NCBI GenBank assembly: GCA_947497455.1
Contig: CANMGU010000001.1
Coordinates: 744,001 to 808,000, forward strand
Length of the DNA stretch: 64,000 bases
Direction: 5' to 3'
Origin: an uncultured Sphingomonadaceae bacterium
Lineage (GTDB): Bacteria > Pseudomonadota > Alphaproteobacteria > Sphingomonadales > Sphingomonadaceae
Shown: positions 8,510 through 16,721 of the stretch, in pieces
Layout: the number at the start of each line of letters is the position of its first letter
Numbering within the stretch: the first letter of the stretch is position 1
Notes under the pieces: model-generated
The model's database searches: none
Told to the model about the DNA's origin: nothing
What the model saw: the letters and a program-made list of their open reading frames with translations, nothing else
Program-made: the position numbers and the translations under genes

Positions 8510-9286
8510 CTAGCCCTTCAGGGATCGACCGCGCTCGATGACAGCCAGTCGCCTCTGCTCGACCGCTTCGGCACTCACATCATCATTATAGGCAACCGTG
8601 ACCTGCTTCTCCAAAGCCATCGCATCCTTGAAGCTATGGTCGTAGCCATCGAAGATAAGCTTCTTGTAGGTTTTGAGAAATTCAGGATCGATTGTTGCCA
8701 TGTCGGCTGCCAATGCTTGTGCGGAAGGGACTAGCTGTTCCGGTGGGTAGACATGATTGACAAGGCCCCAGCTACAGGCCGTATCGGCATCGATAAACTG
8801 ACCAGTGAAACTCAGCTCGCAGGCCCGAGATAAACCGATATGGCGAGACAGCTTTTGTGACAGGCCCCAGCCAGGAATAACGCCAACCCGGGCATGAGTA
8901 TCAGCAAAGCGGGCATTGGTCGAAGCGATCCGAATATCGCATGCCAGCGCCAGTTCAAAACCACCAGTAATGGCGACACCATTAATGGCTCCAATTACGG
9001 GTATTTCTAGCTGTTCCAAAGCACGGCAAGGGTTGCTTGCCGGTTTCTGATCGGTTGCAGCACCCAGGCCCGTTGATCCCAATTCTTTGAGGTCAAGGCC
9101 GGCGGTAAACGCACGCTCCCCGGCGCCCGTCACAATAGCTGCCCGAATATCGCCATCGCGTCTGACCGCTTCGCAGATATCAAAAAATTCAGCACGCAGA
9201 TCATGAGAGAGAGCGTTCATCGCTTCGGGCCGGTTTAGCGTGATGATCGCAACACCATCCGCTTTGTCGAGCAGGACCAAAGCCAT
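8510..9286 (-). CDS. Enoyl-CoA hydratase/isomerase family protein
   Basis: A 258-residue crotonase-fold enzyme. The N-terminal VAIITLNRPEAMNALS, the oxyanion-hole segment AFTAGLDLKEL and GAINGVAITGGFELALACD are typical, and the C-terminus lacks the dimer extension of fused FadB proteins. It probably hydrates an enoyl-CoA in fatty-acid or related degradation; the substrate is unknown. The start codon overlaps the stop of the upstream SDR gene by one base (TAATG), giving a tightly coupled pair. Confidence 0.9.
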   Translation of the reverse strand: MALVLLDKADGVAIITLNRPEAMNALSHDLRAEFFDICEAVRRDGDIRAAIVTGAGERAFTAGLDLKELGSTGLGAATDQKPASNPCRALEQLEIPVIGAINGVAITGGFELALACDIRIASTNARFADTHARVGVIPGWGLSQKLSRHIGLSRACELSFTGQFIDADTACSWGLVNHVYPPEQLVPSAQALAADMATIDPEFLKTYKKLIFDGYDHSFKDAMALEKQVTVAYNDDVSAEAVEQRRLAVIERGRSLKG

Positions 9287-10110
9287 TATTCGTCGTCTCC
9301 TGCCTCGTATTTTTCGGCAATTTGGGCCCCAAGACCAGCAGTCATTTCGAACAATTTTTCCGGATCGCTTTGCCGCAATTGGGCCAGCATCAATTCCGGG
9401 CCTTCAGCAATAATCAGCTCTGGCACCTTGTTCGCGACAGCTTCCAGTATCTGCCGTGCACATTCGGCAGGCTCCATACCGTTGTCGATTACGGCGTCGG
9501 ATTTGTCGCGCTTGGAGCCATCTTTTGTCAGCGCATTGCGAGACACGTCGGTGCGGATAGAGCCCGGCAATATGTTTGTGACATGGATATTATGCCGCTT
9601 TTCGGTCTCGGCACGCAATGCATCCATATAGCCGATCAGGCCATGTTTTGCTGCGCAATAGGCAGTGCGCAGCGGAACACCAATTCGTCCTGCGACCGAG
9701 CTGATCCCAACAACATGACCGCCACCAGCGCTGATCATGTGGGGCAGTAATAGCTGGGTTAACCAGATCGGGGCTAACAGATCGACATTGACGATCTGGT
9801 GGTGAACATTGGGATCGGTATCAAGCGCCAGGCTGCGCTGACTGATGCCAGCATTGTTGATCAACACGTCAACCTTGCCTTTCCATTGCTGCGCTTCCGT
9901 TACTTTAGTCGGCAGCACGTCATAGTCGGTTGTCTCGAAAGGTAGCAGCAATGTATCCGTCTCTATGTCTGCTGCCACTGCTTTCAGGGCGTCAACCCGG
10001 CGACCGGATAATATGATATGCGCGCCATTTGCCGCAAAGGCCTTGGCCAGCGCTTCACCGATTCCTGACGAAGCACCAGTGATCCAGACTGTCTTGTCAG
10101 TAAAGTCCAT
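9286..10110 (-). CDS. SDR family oxidoreductase
   Basis: A 274-residue classical short-chain dehydrogenase. It has the Rossmann motif TGASSGIGEA, the NNAGIS structural motif, the catalytic Ser in GISSVAGRIG and the YCAAKHG active site. A basic residue after the second strand (SGRR) suggests NADP(H). The substrate is unknown; the coupling with an enoyl-CoA hydratase suggests acyl-chain or alcohol metabolism. It sits 3 nt after a small membrane protein gene in a four-gene leftward operon. Confidence 0.9.
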   Translation of the reverse strand: MDFTDKTVWITGASSGIGEALAKAFAANGAHIILSGRRVDALKAVAADIETDTLLLPFETTDYDVLPTKVTEAQQWKGKVDVLINNAGISQRSLALDTDPNVHHQIVNVDLLAPIWLTQLLLPHMISAGGGHVVGISSVAGRIGVPLRTAYCAAKHGLIGYMDALRAETEKRHNIHVTNILPGSIRTDVSRNALTKDGSKRDKSDAVIDNGMEPAECARQILEAVANKVPELIIAEGPELMLAQLRQSDPEKLFEMTAGLGAQIAEKYEAGDDE

Positions 10111-10113
10111 TGC

Positions 10114-10512
10114 TCAATTCCTTTGGTTCTCTATCTGTTCGGTTGCCCTTAGCTTGCGCCATCCGACATAGCAGAGGGCCAGCATGATGATATTACCTAA
10201 AGCATCAATCAAACCCATGTTGGTGAAGATCGGATCGTGAAAGGTGAAGTAATAATTGAACACGAAAAAAGGCAGCAGGGCGATGCCATACACCAGAAAT
10301 GTTGTTGCCGTGAAGCGGGCGAAAGCTGCAAATAATCCTGCGAGCAGAGCCTGTGCGCCAAAGCAAGCCATCATGAATGGCAATATGCGTCCACCGATCC
10401 GATATTCGGGTAGAAAGACGGTATCAATGACATGCTGTGGGAAGAGGGCTGCCCATCCACCCAATAGGAAGAATACCAGCGCGATAAGATATTGAATGCG
10501 CCGAGGTTTCAT
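10114..10512 (-). CDS. Small four-helix membrane protein, unknown function
   Basis: A 132-residue protein with four hydrophobic helices: YLIALVFFLLGGWAALFP, ILPFMMACFGAQALLAGLFA, TFLVYGIALLPFFVFNYYF and the region near GNIIMLALCYVGW. No catalytic motif is visible and I do not recognise a named family. It lies between DUF3297 and the SDR gene with gaps of 15 and 3 nt, so it is probably part of the same transcript. Confidence 0.75.
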   Translation of the reverse strand: MKPRRIQYLIALVFFLLGGWAALFPQHVIDTVFLPEYRIGGRILPFMMACFGAQALLAGLFAAFARFTATTFLVYGIALLPFFVFNYYFTFHDPIFTNMGLIDALGNIIMLALCYVGWRKLRATEQIENQRN

Positions 10513-10527
10513 ACTTCCTTATCGCTT

Positions 10528-10854
10528 CTAAGCGCCCTTCTTGATGGTTGGGGCATCGTCGCCGAGATCTTCGAACCAGGCTTCGACTTCGCCGTTCAAC
10601 TTGATCAATAGCGGATTGCCTTTGCGATCAACGGTCTTACCAGCTTGTACTTTGACCCATCCTTCCGACACACAATATTCTTCAATATTGTTCTTGCGCT
10701 CTCCGCGAAAGTTAATGCCGATACCACGTTCCAGCAATTCACCGCCATAATATTTGCTCCGCGGATTGATCGCGAGATGGTCAGGCGGTGTGTCGGCGCC
10801 GGATTTCGTCTCTGCTGATGCTTGTTTTTCCGGCTGGTCGGGTGTGTCGGTCAT
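10528..10854 (-). CDS. DUF3297 family protein
   Basis: A 108-residue soluble protein. The core from DHLAINPRSKYYGGELLER through GIGINFRGERKNNIEEYC to LIKLNGEVEAWFEDL is the DUF3297 domain, widespread in alphaproteobacteria and of unknown function. About 28 polar residues precede it. A GGAG ribosome-binding site lies 11 nt upstream. It appears to be the first gene of the leftward operon ending at the enoyl-CoA hydratase. Confidence 0.88.
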   Translation of the reverse strand: MTDTPDQPEKQASAETKSGADTPPDHLAINPRSKYYGGELLERGIGINFRGERKNNIEEYCVSEGWVKVQAGKTVDRKGNPLLIKLNGEVEAWFEDLGDDAPTIKKGA

Positions 10855-10869
10855 AATATCTTTGTCTCC

Positions 10870-10901
10870 AAAAAAGGGTTGCGGCGCTTTGCCACAACCC
10901 T
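10870..10901 (-). terminator. Rho-independent terminator of the DUF805 gene
   Basis: On the minus strand the sequence reads AGGGTTG, then an inner GGC/GCC pair, then CAACCCT, followed by six T residues. The arms are 10895-10901 and 10875-10881. It lies about 50 nt after the DUF805 stop codon and just upstream of the DUF3297 gene, separating the two transcription units. Confidence 0.85.
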
Positions 10902-10951
10902 ATGGAAAATCAAGCCGCATGACATGCACCTGACAAGACTGAAGGTTTTGT

Positions 10952-11371
10952 TCAGTTAAACACGTCACCGACATTGTCGCTCATCTTGGGATCGTCACCA
11001 AAGCGGTTTTTGCCCTTGGTCCCTTCAAGGCACATGAACACCAGAACGACGATACCGCCAACATAGGGAATGAAACCGAGCAGCACGAACCAACCTGATT
11101 TATCCTGATCATGAAAGCGTCGCACTTGGACCGCCAGTGAGGGAATAAAAATCGCCAGAGCATAAAGGCCGAACAGGCCAATCACCAATCCGCTGCCCAA
11201 TCCCATTTCTCCGGTCGCGCTCGGGGTGAATGCACCCAGAATGCCGCCAACAATTGCCAGTCCGAACAGAACGATCATGTTAAACAGAAAAAACATCCAA
11301 TATTCTTTGCGCCGGGATCGCCCGCTAAATTCCGCATAGCGCTTTAGCGGCATCAACATCCATTCCATCAT
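10952..11371 (-). CDS. DUF805 family membrane protein
   Basis: A 139-residue protein with about four transmembrane segments. The start MLMPLKRYAEFSGRSRRKEY, the VRRFHDQDKSGWFVLL segment and the C-terminal KGTKGKNRFGDDP-like end are the hallmark of DUF805, a family of unknown function. A well-formed terminator follows, and no gene is close upstream, so it is probably monocistronic. Confidence 0.92.
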   Translation of the reverse strand: MMEWMLMPLKRYAEFSGRSRRKEYWMFFLFNMIVLFGLAIVGGILGAFTPSATGEMGLGSGLVIGLFGLYALAIFIPSLAVQVRRFHDQDKSGWFVLLGFIPYVGGIVVLVFMCLEGTKGKNRFGDDPKMSDNVGDVFN

Positions 11372-11650
11372 TCTTCCCCTCTTTTTTATCTCGATAGCAA
11401 GCCTAAGCCGCCAAAGTCTAAAATCAAGCGTCTATTTTCCTGCCTCCAAGCCACAAAGAACCCTGTTCTCGTCAAAATTTTGAGGATTGGCTCTGTTGCA
11501 GCAAGCGAGATCAGGCGAGGTATAAGCAACACCGTCTCACGATTACTCTTATTTCTGTGGTTAAGAGATGTTGCTATCCCATTCATTTAAAATAGTTATC
11601 TAGAGAATCATCCTGATGTTCCATTCGGCTCCGCGCGGGGAGGTTTTGGG

Positions 11651-12649
11651 TCAGGGAAAGTTGAACCATCGCACGATCAGAATACTCAAATCCTTCTCAG
11701 GCTCGAAATTTGTTTTGGTCACTTCAAACTGTGTCGGTGATATTTTTTGAACATCGTCCATACAAAAGCTGACCATGTTTGCTGGCTCTCCTTTGTCCAC
11801 TACGAGCCTAAATTTCTTGATCGGCCCTTTCCAGTTCGCACCGGGAGATAGGCGATAGTCCAGGAATAACTCCAAATATTGCTCGCGCTTGTCTTCACCG
11901 CGCGCATTGTAGGTCTGATCGAACCCCGCAATAAAATTATCGTCAATGCAGAATGTCTTTTGGAACCAGTTAAATCCGTCTTCGGGATTTTTGCGGGCAC
12001 CGGCGCTCATATTACCGCCATTGGTGCCGCCGGTAATAGGCTTGTAGCTATGTTCTACGGTGATGGTCTGGTTGGCTGGAAACAGCTGCTCACGGGTTAC
12101 ATGGGTGGTGACTCTCCAATCAGCATAAACATTAGTGCCGTGAGCCGACTGTTTCAATAAACCTTCAGCCAGAAGGGTTTGCAATTCGGGCTTTGGAACT
12201 TGCTGAAGCTTTTTCTGGAAATCATGGTCCAGCCAATATTGGACTGGCCATCCGAGTTCCTGCACTCGTCGGGTAATATCTTTTCCATCTGCGGTAACGA
12301 CGTCTCGATATTGTAGCGGAACGGCAGTCCCTTGCACCTTCGTCTGAAAGTCAATCGCCTTCCAGTCCGGGAAATTCTGATCTCCCATATGGCCATCAAT
12401 ATCATGGGGAAGTGCCGGCAGCGGAAAAGAAACCAGCGTTCTGACATCTTTGTCGGTGGTATTTGTGAATTGATATTTGACGGTCACCCGATCCATCGAA
12501 AGGAACAAGTCTTCGCTGTCCAGCGCTATCGCATCATTCTGCTTTAGCTCAAGCCCGCCTAGACCAATTGCCGCGCTGCTGTCATTCGCCTTCGCAGGGG
12601 GAACCAACACTATCAGGCTCAAGGCCCAGAGCATGTTTGAAAATTTCAT
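11651..12649 (-). CDS. DUF4424 family secreted protein
   Basis: A 332-residue protein with a Sec signal peptide (hydrophobic segment MLWALSLIVLVPPAKA). The mature start NDSSAAIGLGGLELKQND and the VKYQFTNTTDKDV region match DUF4424, found in alphaproteobacterial genomes. It contains beta-rich repeats and two cysteines (FCIDDN and FCMDDV) that may pair. The role is unknown; periplasmic location is inferred. The neighbouring MBL-fold lipoprotein gene ends 22 nt downstream of its start region on the same strand upstream, so the two may share a transcript. Confidence 0.82.
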   Translation of the reverse strand: MKFSNMLWALSLIVLVPPAKANDSSAAIGLGGLELKQNDAIALDSEDLFLSMDRVTVKYQFTNTTDKDVRTLVSFPLPALPHDIDGHMGDQNFPDWKAIDFQTKVQGTAVPLQYRDVVTADGKDITRRVQELGWPVQYWLDHDFQKKLQQVPKPELQTLLAEGLLKQSAHGTNVYADWRVTTHVTREQLFPANQTITVEHSYKPITGGTNGGNMSAGARKNPEDGFNWFQKTFCIDDNFIAGFDQTYNARGEDKREQYLELFLDYRLSPGANWKGPIKKFRLVVDKGEPANMVSFCMDDVQKISPTQFEVTKTNFEPEKDLSILIVRWFNFP

Positions 12650-12670
12650 TTTGTTCGGCCCCTTTTTTGG

Positions 12671-13639
12671 TCATAGAGGGTAGCAGGATAGATCATCGGC
12701 CAACAAGACCGGGCCGCTGTAACTTTCAGCAATGGCGGCATTCACGTCATTTTGCGCCTTAACAGCGCGCTGCATATGATGGGTCAGCAACAACGTTTGC
12801 GCACCTAGCGCTGCCGCAGTTTGCCCGATGGATTTTGGATCTCGGTGCAAACCACGCGGCTGACCATCGGCCATGGTGATTGCGTTATGCATCACCAGTA
12901 AATCCGGTTTGGTATTCGATAAGGCTACGATAAAATCTTCGCTCAAGAAGCTCTGGTCTCCGGATAAAATAATCGTCTTGCCACTAGCCTTAATAACATA
13001 AGCTAGCGCAGGCACATCCAGATGATGAACTGCTATCGCTTCAACCTTCAAGCCATTTTCGTTCGAAACGATCTGCAAATCGCTTTTGTCCGTGGCAATG
13101 TCCTTTACTGTCAAGCGGGGCAGGGCATCATTATCTTCGAGATAGGGATGCAGATAGCGCAATGCGCCGCCTTCTTTACCGATCAACGAATCAAGATAAG
13201 CGCTTGTTGAAGGAAATTGGTCATTCCCTGTCGGTCCAGCGACCATGAGATCCGCGGTCCGTTTTGCAAAAGCACCATTGTTGAGTAGGGCCGGGAGGCC
13301 GCTGGCATGATCACCATGCAGATGAGTGAGCAGGATCGCATCATGATCTGCAAAGTCAATTCCAGCCTCGCCGTATCGAACAAAGGCACCGCTACCGGCA
13401 TCAATCAACAAGCGTGCTTTGCCATCAATCCACAGGATATTGCTAGCCCCGGCACGATGATCATCGGCAATCGGACCGCCGGAACCGAGAACTTGCAAGG
13501 CAAGGGGATTGTCGCGACAGCTGTCACCATCGACCGCGATATCCGTGCCGGTAGCAGTGTCGGCGGAGCAGGAAACAAGGGCGACTGAAGCCGTCAATAA
13601 GACGCCCAGACCTAGGAGTTTTTTTATTGCTGTTGTCAT
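12671..13639 (-). CDS. MBL-fold metallo-hydrolase, predicted lipoprotein
   Basis: A 322-residue metallo-beta-lactamase-fold protein with a lipoprotein signal ending in ALVSC. Metal ligands are visible in THLHGDHASG (HxHxDH), the Asp in LSGDQSFL and the His in LLTHHM. The layout resembles RNase Z/arylsulfatase-like MBL proteins that open cyclic or ester bonds; the substrate is unknown. The frame is open to 13726, but the start at MTTAIKKLL gives an immediate signal peptide. The DUF4424 gene lies 21 nt downstream on the same strand, so the two are probably cotranscribed. Confidence 0.88.
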   Translation of the reverse strand: MTTAIKKLLGLGVLLTASVALVSCSADTATGTDIAVDGDSCRDNPLALQVLGSGGPIADDHRAGASNILWIDGKARLLIDAGSGAFVRYGEAGIDFADHDAILLTHLHGDHASGLPALLNNGAFAKRTADLMVAGPTGNDQFPSTSAYLDSLIGKEGGALRYLHPYLEDNDALPRLTVKDIATDKSDLQIVSNENGLKVEAIAVHHLDVPALAYVIKASGKTIILSGDQSFLSEDFIVALSNTKPDLLVMHNAITMADGQPRGLHRDPKSIGQTAAALGAQTLLLTHHMQRAVKAQNDVNAAIAESYSGPVLLADDLSCYPL

Positions 13640-13685
13640 GCTCTGATGATGATCCATCACAGCACATGATGCAACAATTGTTGCG

Positions 13686-15503
13686 CTAAGCCGCTTCCGC
13701 CTTGCGTGCCGCCTTCTTGCGATCATTGGGATCGAGATGGCGCTTGCGCAAGCGAATATTTTTTGGTGTCACCTCGACCAATTCGTCATTGTCGATATAG
13801 GCAATTGCCTGTTCGAGCGTCATGATTTTTGGTGGGGTGAGACGCACGGCGTCATCCTTACCGGTTGAGCGAAAATTGGTCAGCTGCTTTGATTTCATCG
13901 GGTTGACGTCGAGATCACCCGGTTTTGCATTTTCCCCGATGACCATGCCTTCATAGACCGGGGTCTGACCACCGATGAACAATATGCCGCGCTCTTCCAA
14001 TGCGTTCAGCGCATAGGACATCGCATTGCCAGTACCGTTTGAAACCAGCACGCCAACAGGACGCCCTTCGATCACGCCCTTATAGGGACCGTATTTTTCA
14101 AACAGACGGTTCATCAGGCCGGTACCGCGTGTGTCGGACAGAAACTCGCCATGATAACCGATCAGACCGCGCGACGGCGCAGAGAAGGTGAGGCGGGTTT
14201 TACCGCCACCGGAAGGACGCTGCTCGGTTAGCTCGGCCTTGCGGCGTTGCATTTTCGAAACGACGGTGCTGCTATGTTCGTCATCGACATCAATGACCAC
14301 GGTTTCATAAGGCTCTTGGCGCTCGCCATTTTCCTGACGATAAAGAACACGTGGGCGCGAGATGGAAAGTTCAAAGCCCTCGCGGCGCATGGTTTCGATA
14401 AGAACGCCCAGTTGCAATTCGCCGCGACCGGCAACTTCGAAGCTGTCTTTCTCATCACTCTCGGTGATCTTGATCGCTACGTTGGATTCCGCTTCGCGCA
14501 AAAGGCGATCGCGGATGATACGGCTGGTCACCTTATCACCCTCGCGGCCAGCCATTGGACTGTCGTTAACAGCAAAGTTCATTGACAGCGTAGGCGGATC
14601 AATGGGCTGTGCGGCAATCGGCTCAGTGACGGAAGGATCGCAGATGGTGTTGGCAACCGTGGCTTCGGTCAGGCCTGCCAGCGAGATGATGTCTCCGGCT
14701 TTGGCACTTTCGACGGGCACGCGCTCCAGTCCACGAAAGGCCATGATCTTGGTCGCGCGACCGGTTTCAACGACATTGCCGTCCATATCAATGGCATGGA
14801 TTGGTGCGTTCAGGTCAATTTTCCCGCTTTCAACTTTACCCGTGAGGATACGGCCAACGAAGTTGTCGCGGTCGAGTAGAGTAACGAGAAATTTGAATTC
14901 CGCATCCGGGTTCACATCGGGCTCTGGCACATGCTCGACAATCTTGTCGAACAGTGGCGACAGATCACCTTCGCGTACTTCCGGTGTATCACCGGCATAG
15001 CCGTTACGGCCGCTGGCGAATAGCGACGGGAAATCAAGCTGTTCATCATTGGCATCAAGATTGACGAAGAGATCGAACACTTCGTCCAGGACTTCTTCAG
15101 CGCGGCCATCCGGGCGGTCGATTTTGTTCACGACCACGATTGGCTTTAGTCCAAGCGCAAGCGCCTTGCCGGTAACGAATTTCGTTTGTGGCATCGCGCC
15201 TTCGGCACTGTCGACCAGAAGAATAACGCCATCAACCATGGAAAGAATACGCTCCACTTCACCGCCAAAATCGGCATGGCCCGGCGTATCGACAATATTG
15301 ATCCGTGTGCCCTTCCATTCGACACTGGTACATTTGGCGAGAATCGTGATGCCGCGTTCTTTTTCCAGATCGTTGCTATCCATGGCGCGCTCTTCCACCC
15401 GTTCATTGTCACGGAATGTACCGGACTGGCGGAAAAGCTGGTCCACAAGAGTGGTTTTGCCGTGATCAACGTGCGCGATAATAGCAATATTGCGAAGAGA
15501 CAT
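13686..15503 (-). CDS. typA: Translational GTPase TypA/BipA
   Basis: A 605-residue ribosome-binding GTPase. The P-loop AHVDHGKTTLVDQL, the switch I region ERGITI and DTPGHADFGGEV are intact, followed by EF-G-like domains and the BipA-specific C-terminal domain. It acts in ribosome assembly and stress or cold adaptation. The length equals that of the family. Basic residues (RKAARKAEAA) end the protein. It is transcribed alone; the divergent SBF transporter starts about 260 nt upstream. Confidence 0.97.
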   Translation of the reverse strand: MSLRNIAIIAHVDHGKTTLVDQLFRQSGTFRDNERVEERAMDSNDLEKERGITILAKCTSVEWKGTRINIVDTPGHADFGGEVERILSMVDGVILLVDSAEGAMPQTKFVTGKALALGLKPIVVVNKIDRPDGRAEEVLDEVFDLFVNLDANDEQLDFPSLFASGRNGYAGDTPEVREGDLSPLFDKIVEHVPEPDVNPDAEFKFLVTLLDRDNFVGRILTGKVESGKIDLNAPIHAIDMDGNVVETGRATKIMAFRGLERVPVESAKAGDIISLAGLTEATVANTICDPSVTEPIAAQPIDPPTLSMNFAVNDSPMAGREGDKVTSRIIRDRLLREAESNVAIKITESDEKDSFEVAGRGELQLGVLIETMRREGFELSISRPRVLYRQENGERQEPYETVVIDVDDEHSSTVVSKMQRRKAELTEQRPSGGGKTRLTFSAPSRGLIGYHGEFLSDTRGTGLMNRLFEKYGPYKGVIEGRPVGVLVSNGTGNAMSYALNALEERGILFIGGQTPVYEGMVIGENAKPGDLDVNPMKSKQLTNFRSTGKDDAVRLTPPKIMTLEQAIAYIDNDELVEVTPKNIRLRKRHLDPNDRKKAARKAEAA

Positions 15504-15761
15504 ATCAAATTCTGCCGTAAGAGAGGAAAGGGGGCTTTGGTGCCACGCCTTATATTGGGAGCGCCCTTAACCTGTTTCGTGCTGCGCCGCAACATTAGAA
15601 ACCGGGTTTGACACAGTCTATCACTGTGGAACGAAACTAAGGCATGCAGCGCAGTCGAATGAACAATGACAATATCAGTAGGTTAAGCTATTGATCATTC
15701 TCCAAATACCCGTTTGTTGGACTTGCGTCCGATTGCGCACTGGCGCATTGGCAGAACCGCG

Positions 15762-16721
15762 ATGCAAACCATAAGACTGATCCTGAATGACAAGTTTATC
15801 TGGCTGCTAGGAGGCTCTGTGCTCCTCGCAACGATGGTTCCGGTGCGCGGAACAGCTGAACCAATCGCGGCTTTTGCGGTGTCTGCTGGAATATTCTGGA
15901 TTTTTTTGCTTCACGGAGTTCGATTGGATCGCCAGGAAGTTGTTGCGGGCTTCCGCAATTGGCGTTTGCAATCAGCCGTTTTCGGATTTGTCTTTGGTGC
16001 AATGGTGGTGGCTGGACTTGTGCTGTCGCAAATTCTTGATGGATATATTACACCGATGATCGCGGTCGGCTTCTTGTATCTCGGTTGTCTTCCCTCAACA
16101 ATTCAGTCGGCGGCAAGCTACACAGCGATCGCAAAGGGTAATGTGGGAGCATCTGTGGTTGCTGCTGCGACGGTAAATCTATCTTCCATCGTGATCACAC
16201 CAGTGTTTTTTGCGTTGCTGGCCAGTTCGGTTGGAATAGTAATTACAGGCGCTTCATTCATAAAAATCATCACAATGTTGCTGCTGCCATTTGTCATCGG
16301 GCAACTCATTCAGCGCTGGGCACGGCCGTGGGTAGCCCAATATGGTGGGATAGTGGGGTGGTCCGATAAAGTTGCTATCAGTTTGGCAGTCTATGTTGCG
16401 TTTTCCGGTGCCGTTGCGGCCGGTATTTGGAATCAGGTGCCAGGCGATCAATTTTTGATCGTTGCCGTCGCGATTGGCGCGCTGCTTATCTTCGCGTTTG
16501 GCGGGGCCTGGCTCCTCGGTGGTATCTCGGCTTTTGTTATAAATGATCGAAAGGCGCTGCTGTTTGGCGGTGCACAGAAAAGCATAGCGGTTGGAGCACC
16601 GCTTGCTGCCATTCTGTTTCCAGCAGAATCTGCGGGACTGCTGCTGATCCCTTTATTATTCTATCACCTGTCCAGCCTTGTCCTGTCGGCTCCGTTGGCG
16701 GTGCGCCTGTCAAAACTCTAG
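15762..16721 (+). CDS. Bile acid:sodium symporter-like (SBF-like, YfeH type) transporter
   Basis: A 319-residue membrane protein with about ten hydrophobic helices. The GFLYLGCLPSTIQSAASYTA segment and FGGAQKSIAVGAPLAAILFP near the C-terminus are the two crossover-type motifs of the SBF-like (YfeH) family of sodium-coupled organic-anion carriers. The substrate is unknown. A TTG start at 15714 is possible, but the ATG at 15762 places the first helix close to the N-terminus. The stop overlaps the convergent ABC permease stop as CTAG (16718-16721). Confidence 0.85.
   Translation: MQTIRLILNDKFIWLLGGSVLLATMVPVRGTAEPIAAFAVSAGIFWIFLLHGVRLDRQEVVAGFRNWRLQSAVFGFVFGAMVVAGLVLSQILDGYITPMIAVGFLYLGCLPSTIQSAASYTAIAKGNVGASVVAAATVNLSSIVITPVFFALLASSVGIVITGASFIKIITMLLLPFVIGQLIQRWARPWVAQYGGIVGWSDKVAISLAVYVAFSGAVAAGIWNQVPGDQFLIVAVAIGALLIFAFGGAWLLGGISAFVINDRKALLFGGAQKSIAVGAPLAAILFPAESAGLLLIPLLFYHLSSLVLSAPLAVRLSKL

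Noticed and set aside
11386-11586. A 66-residue leftward frame in the gap between DUF805 and DUF4424 genes
   Set aside because: No good ribosome-binding site, motif or neighbour support; the 279-bp gap is taken as non-coding.
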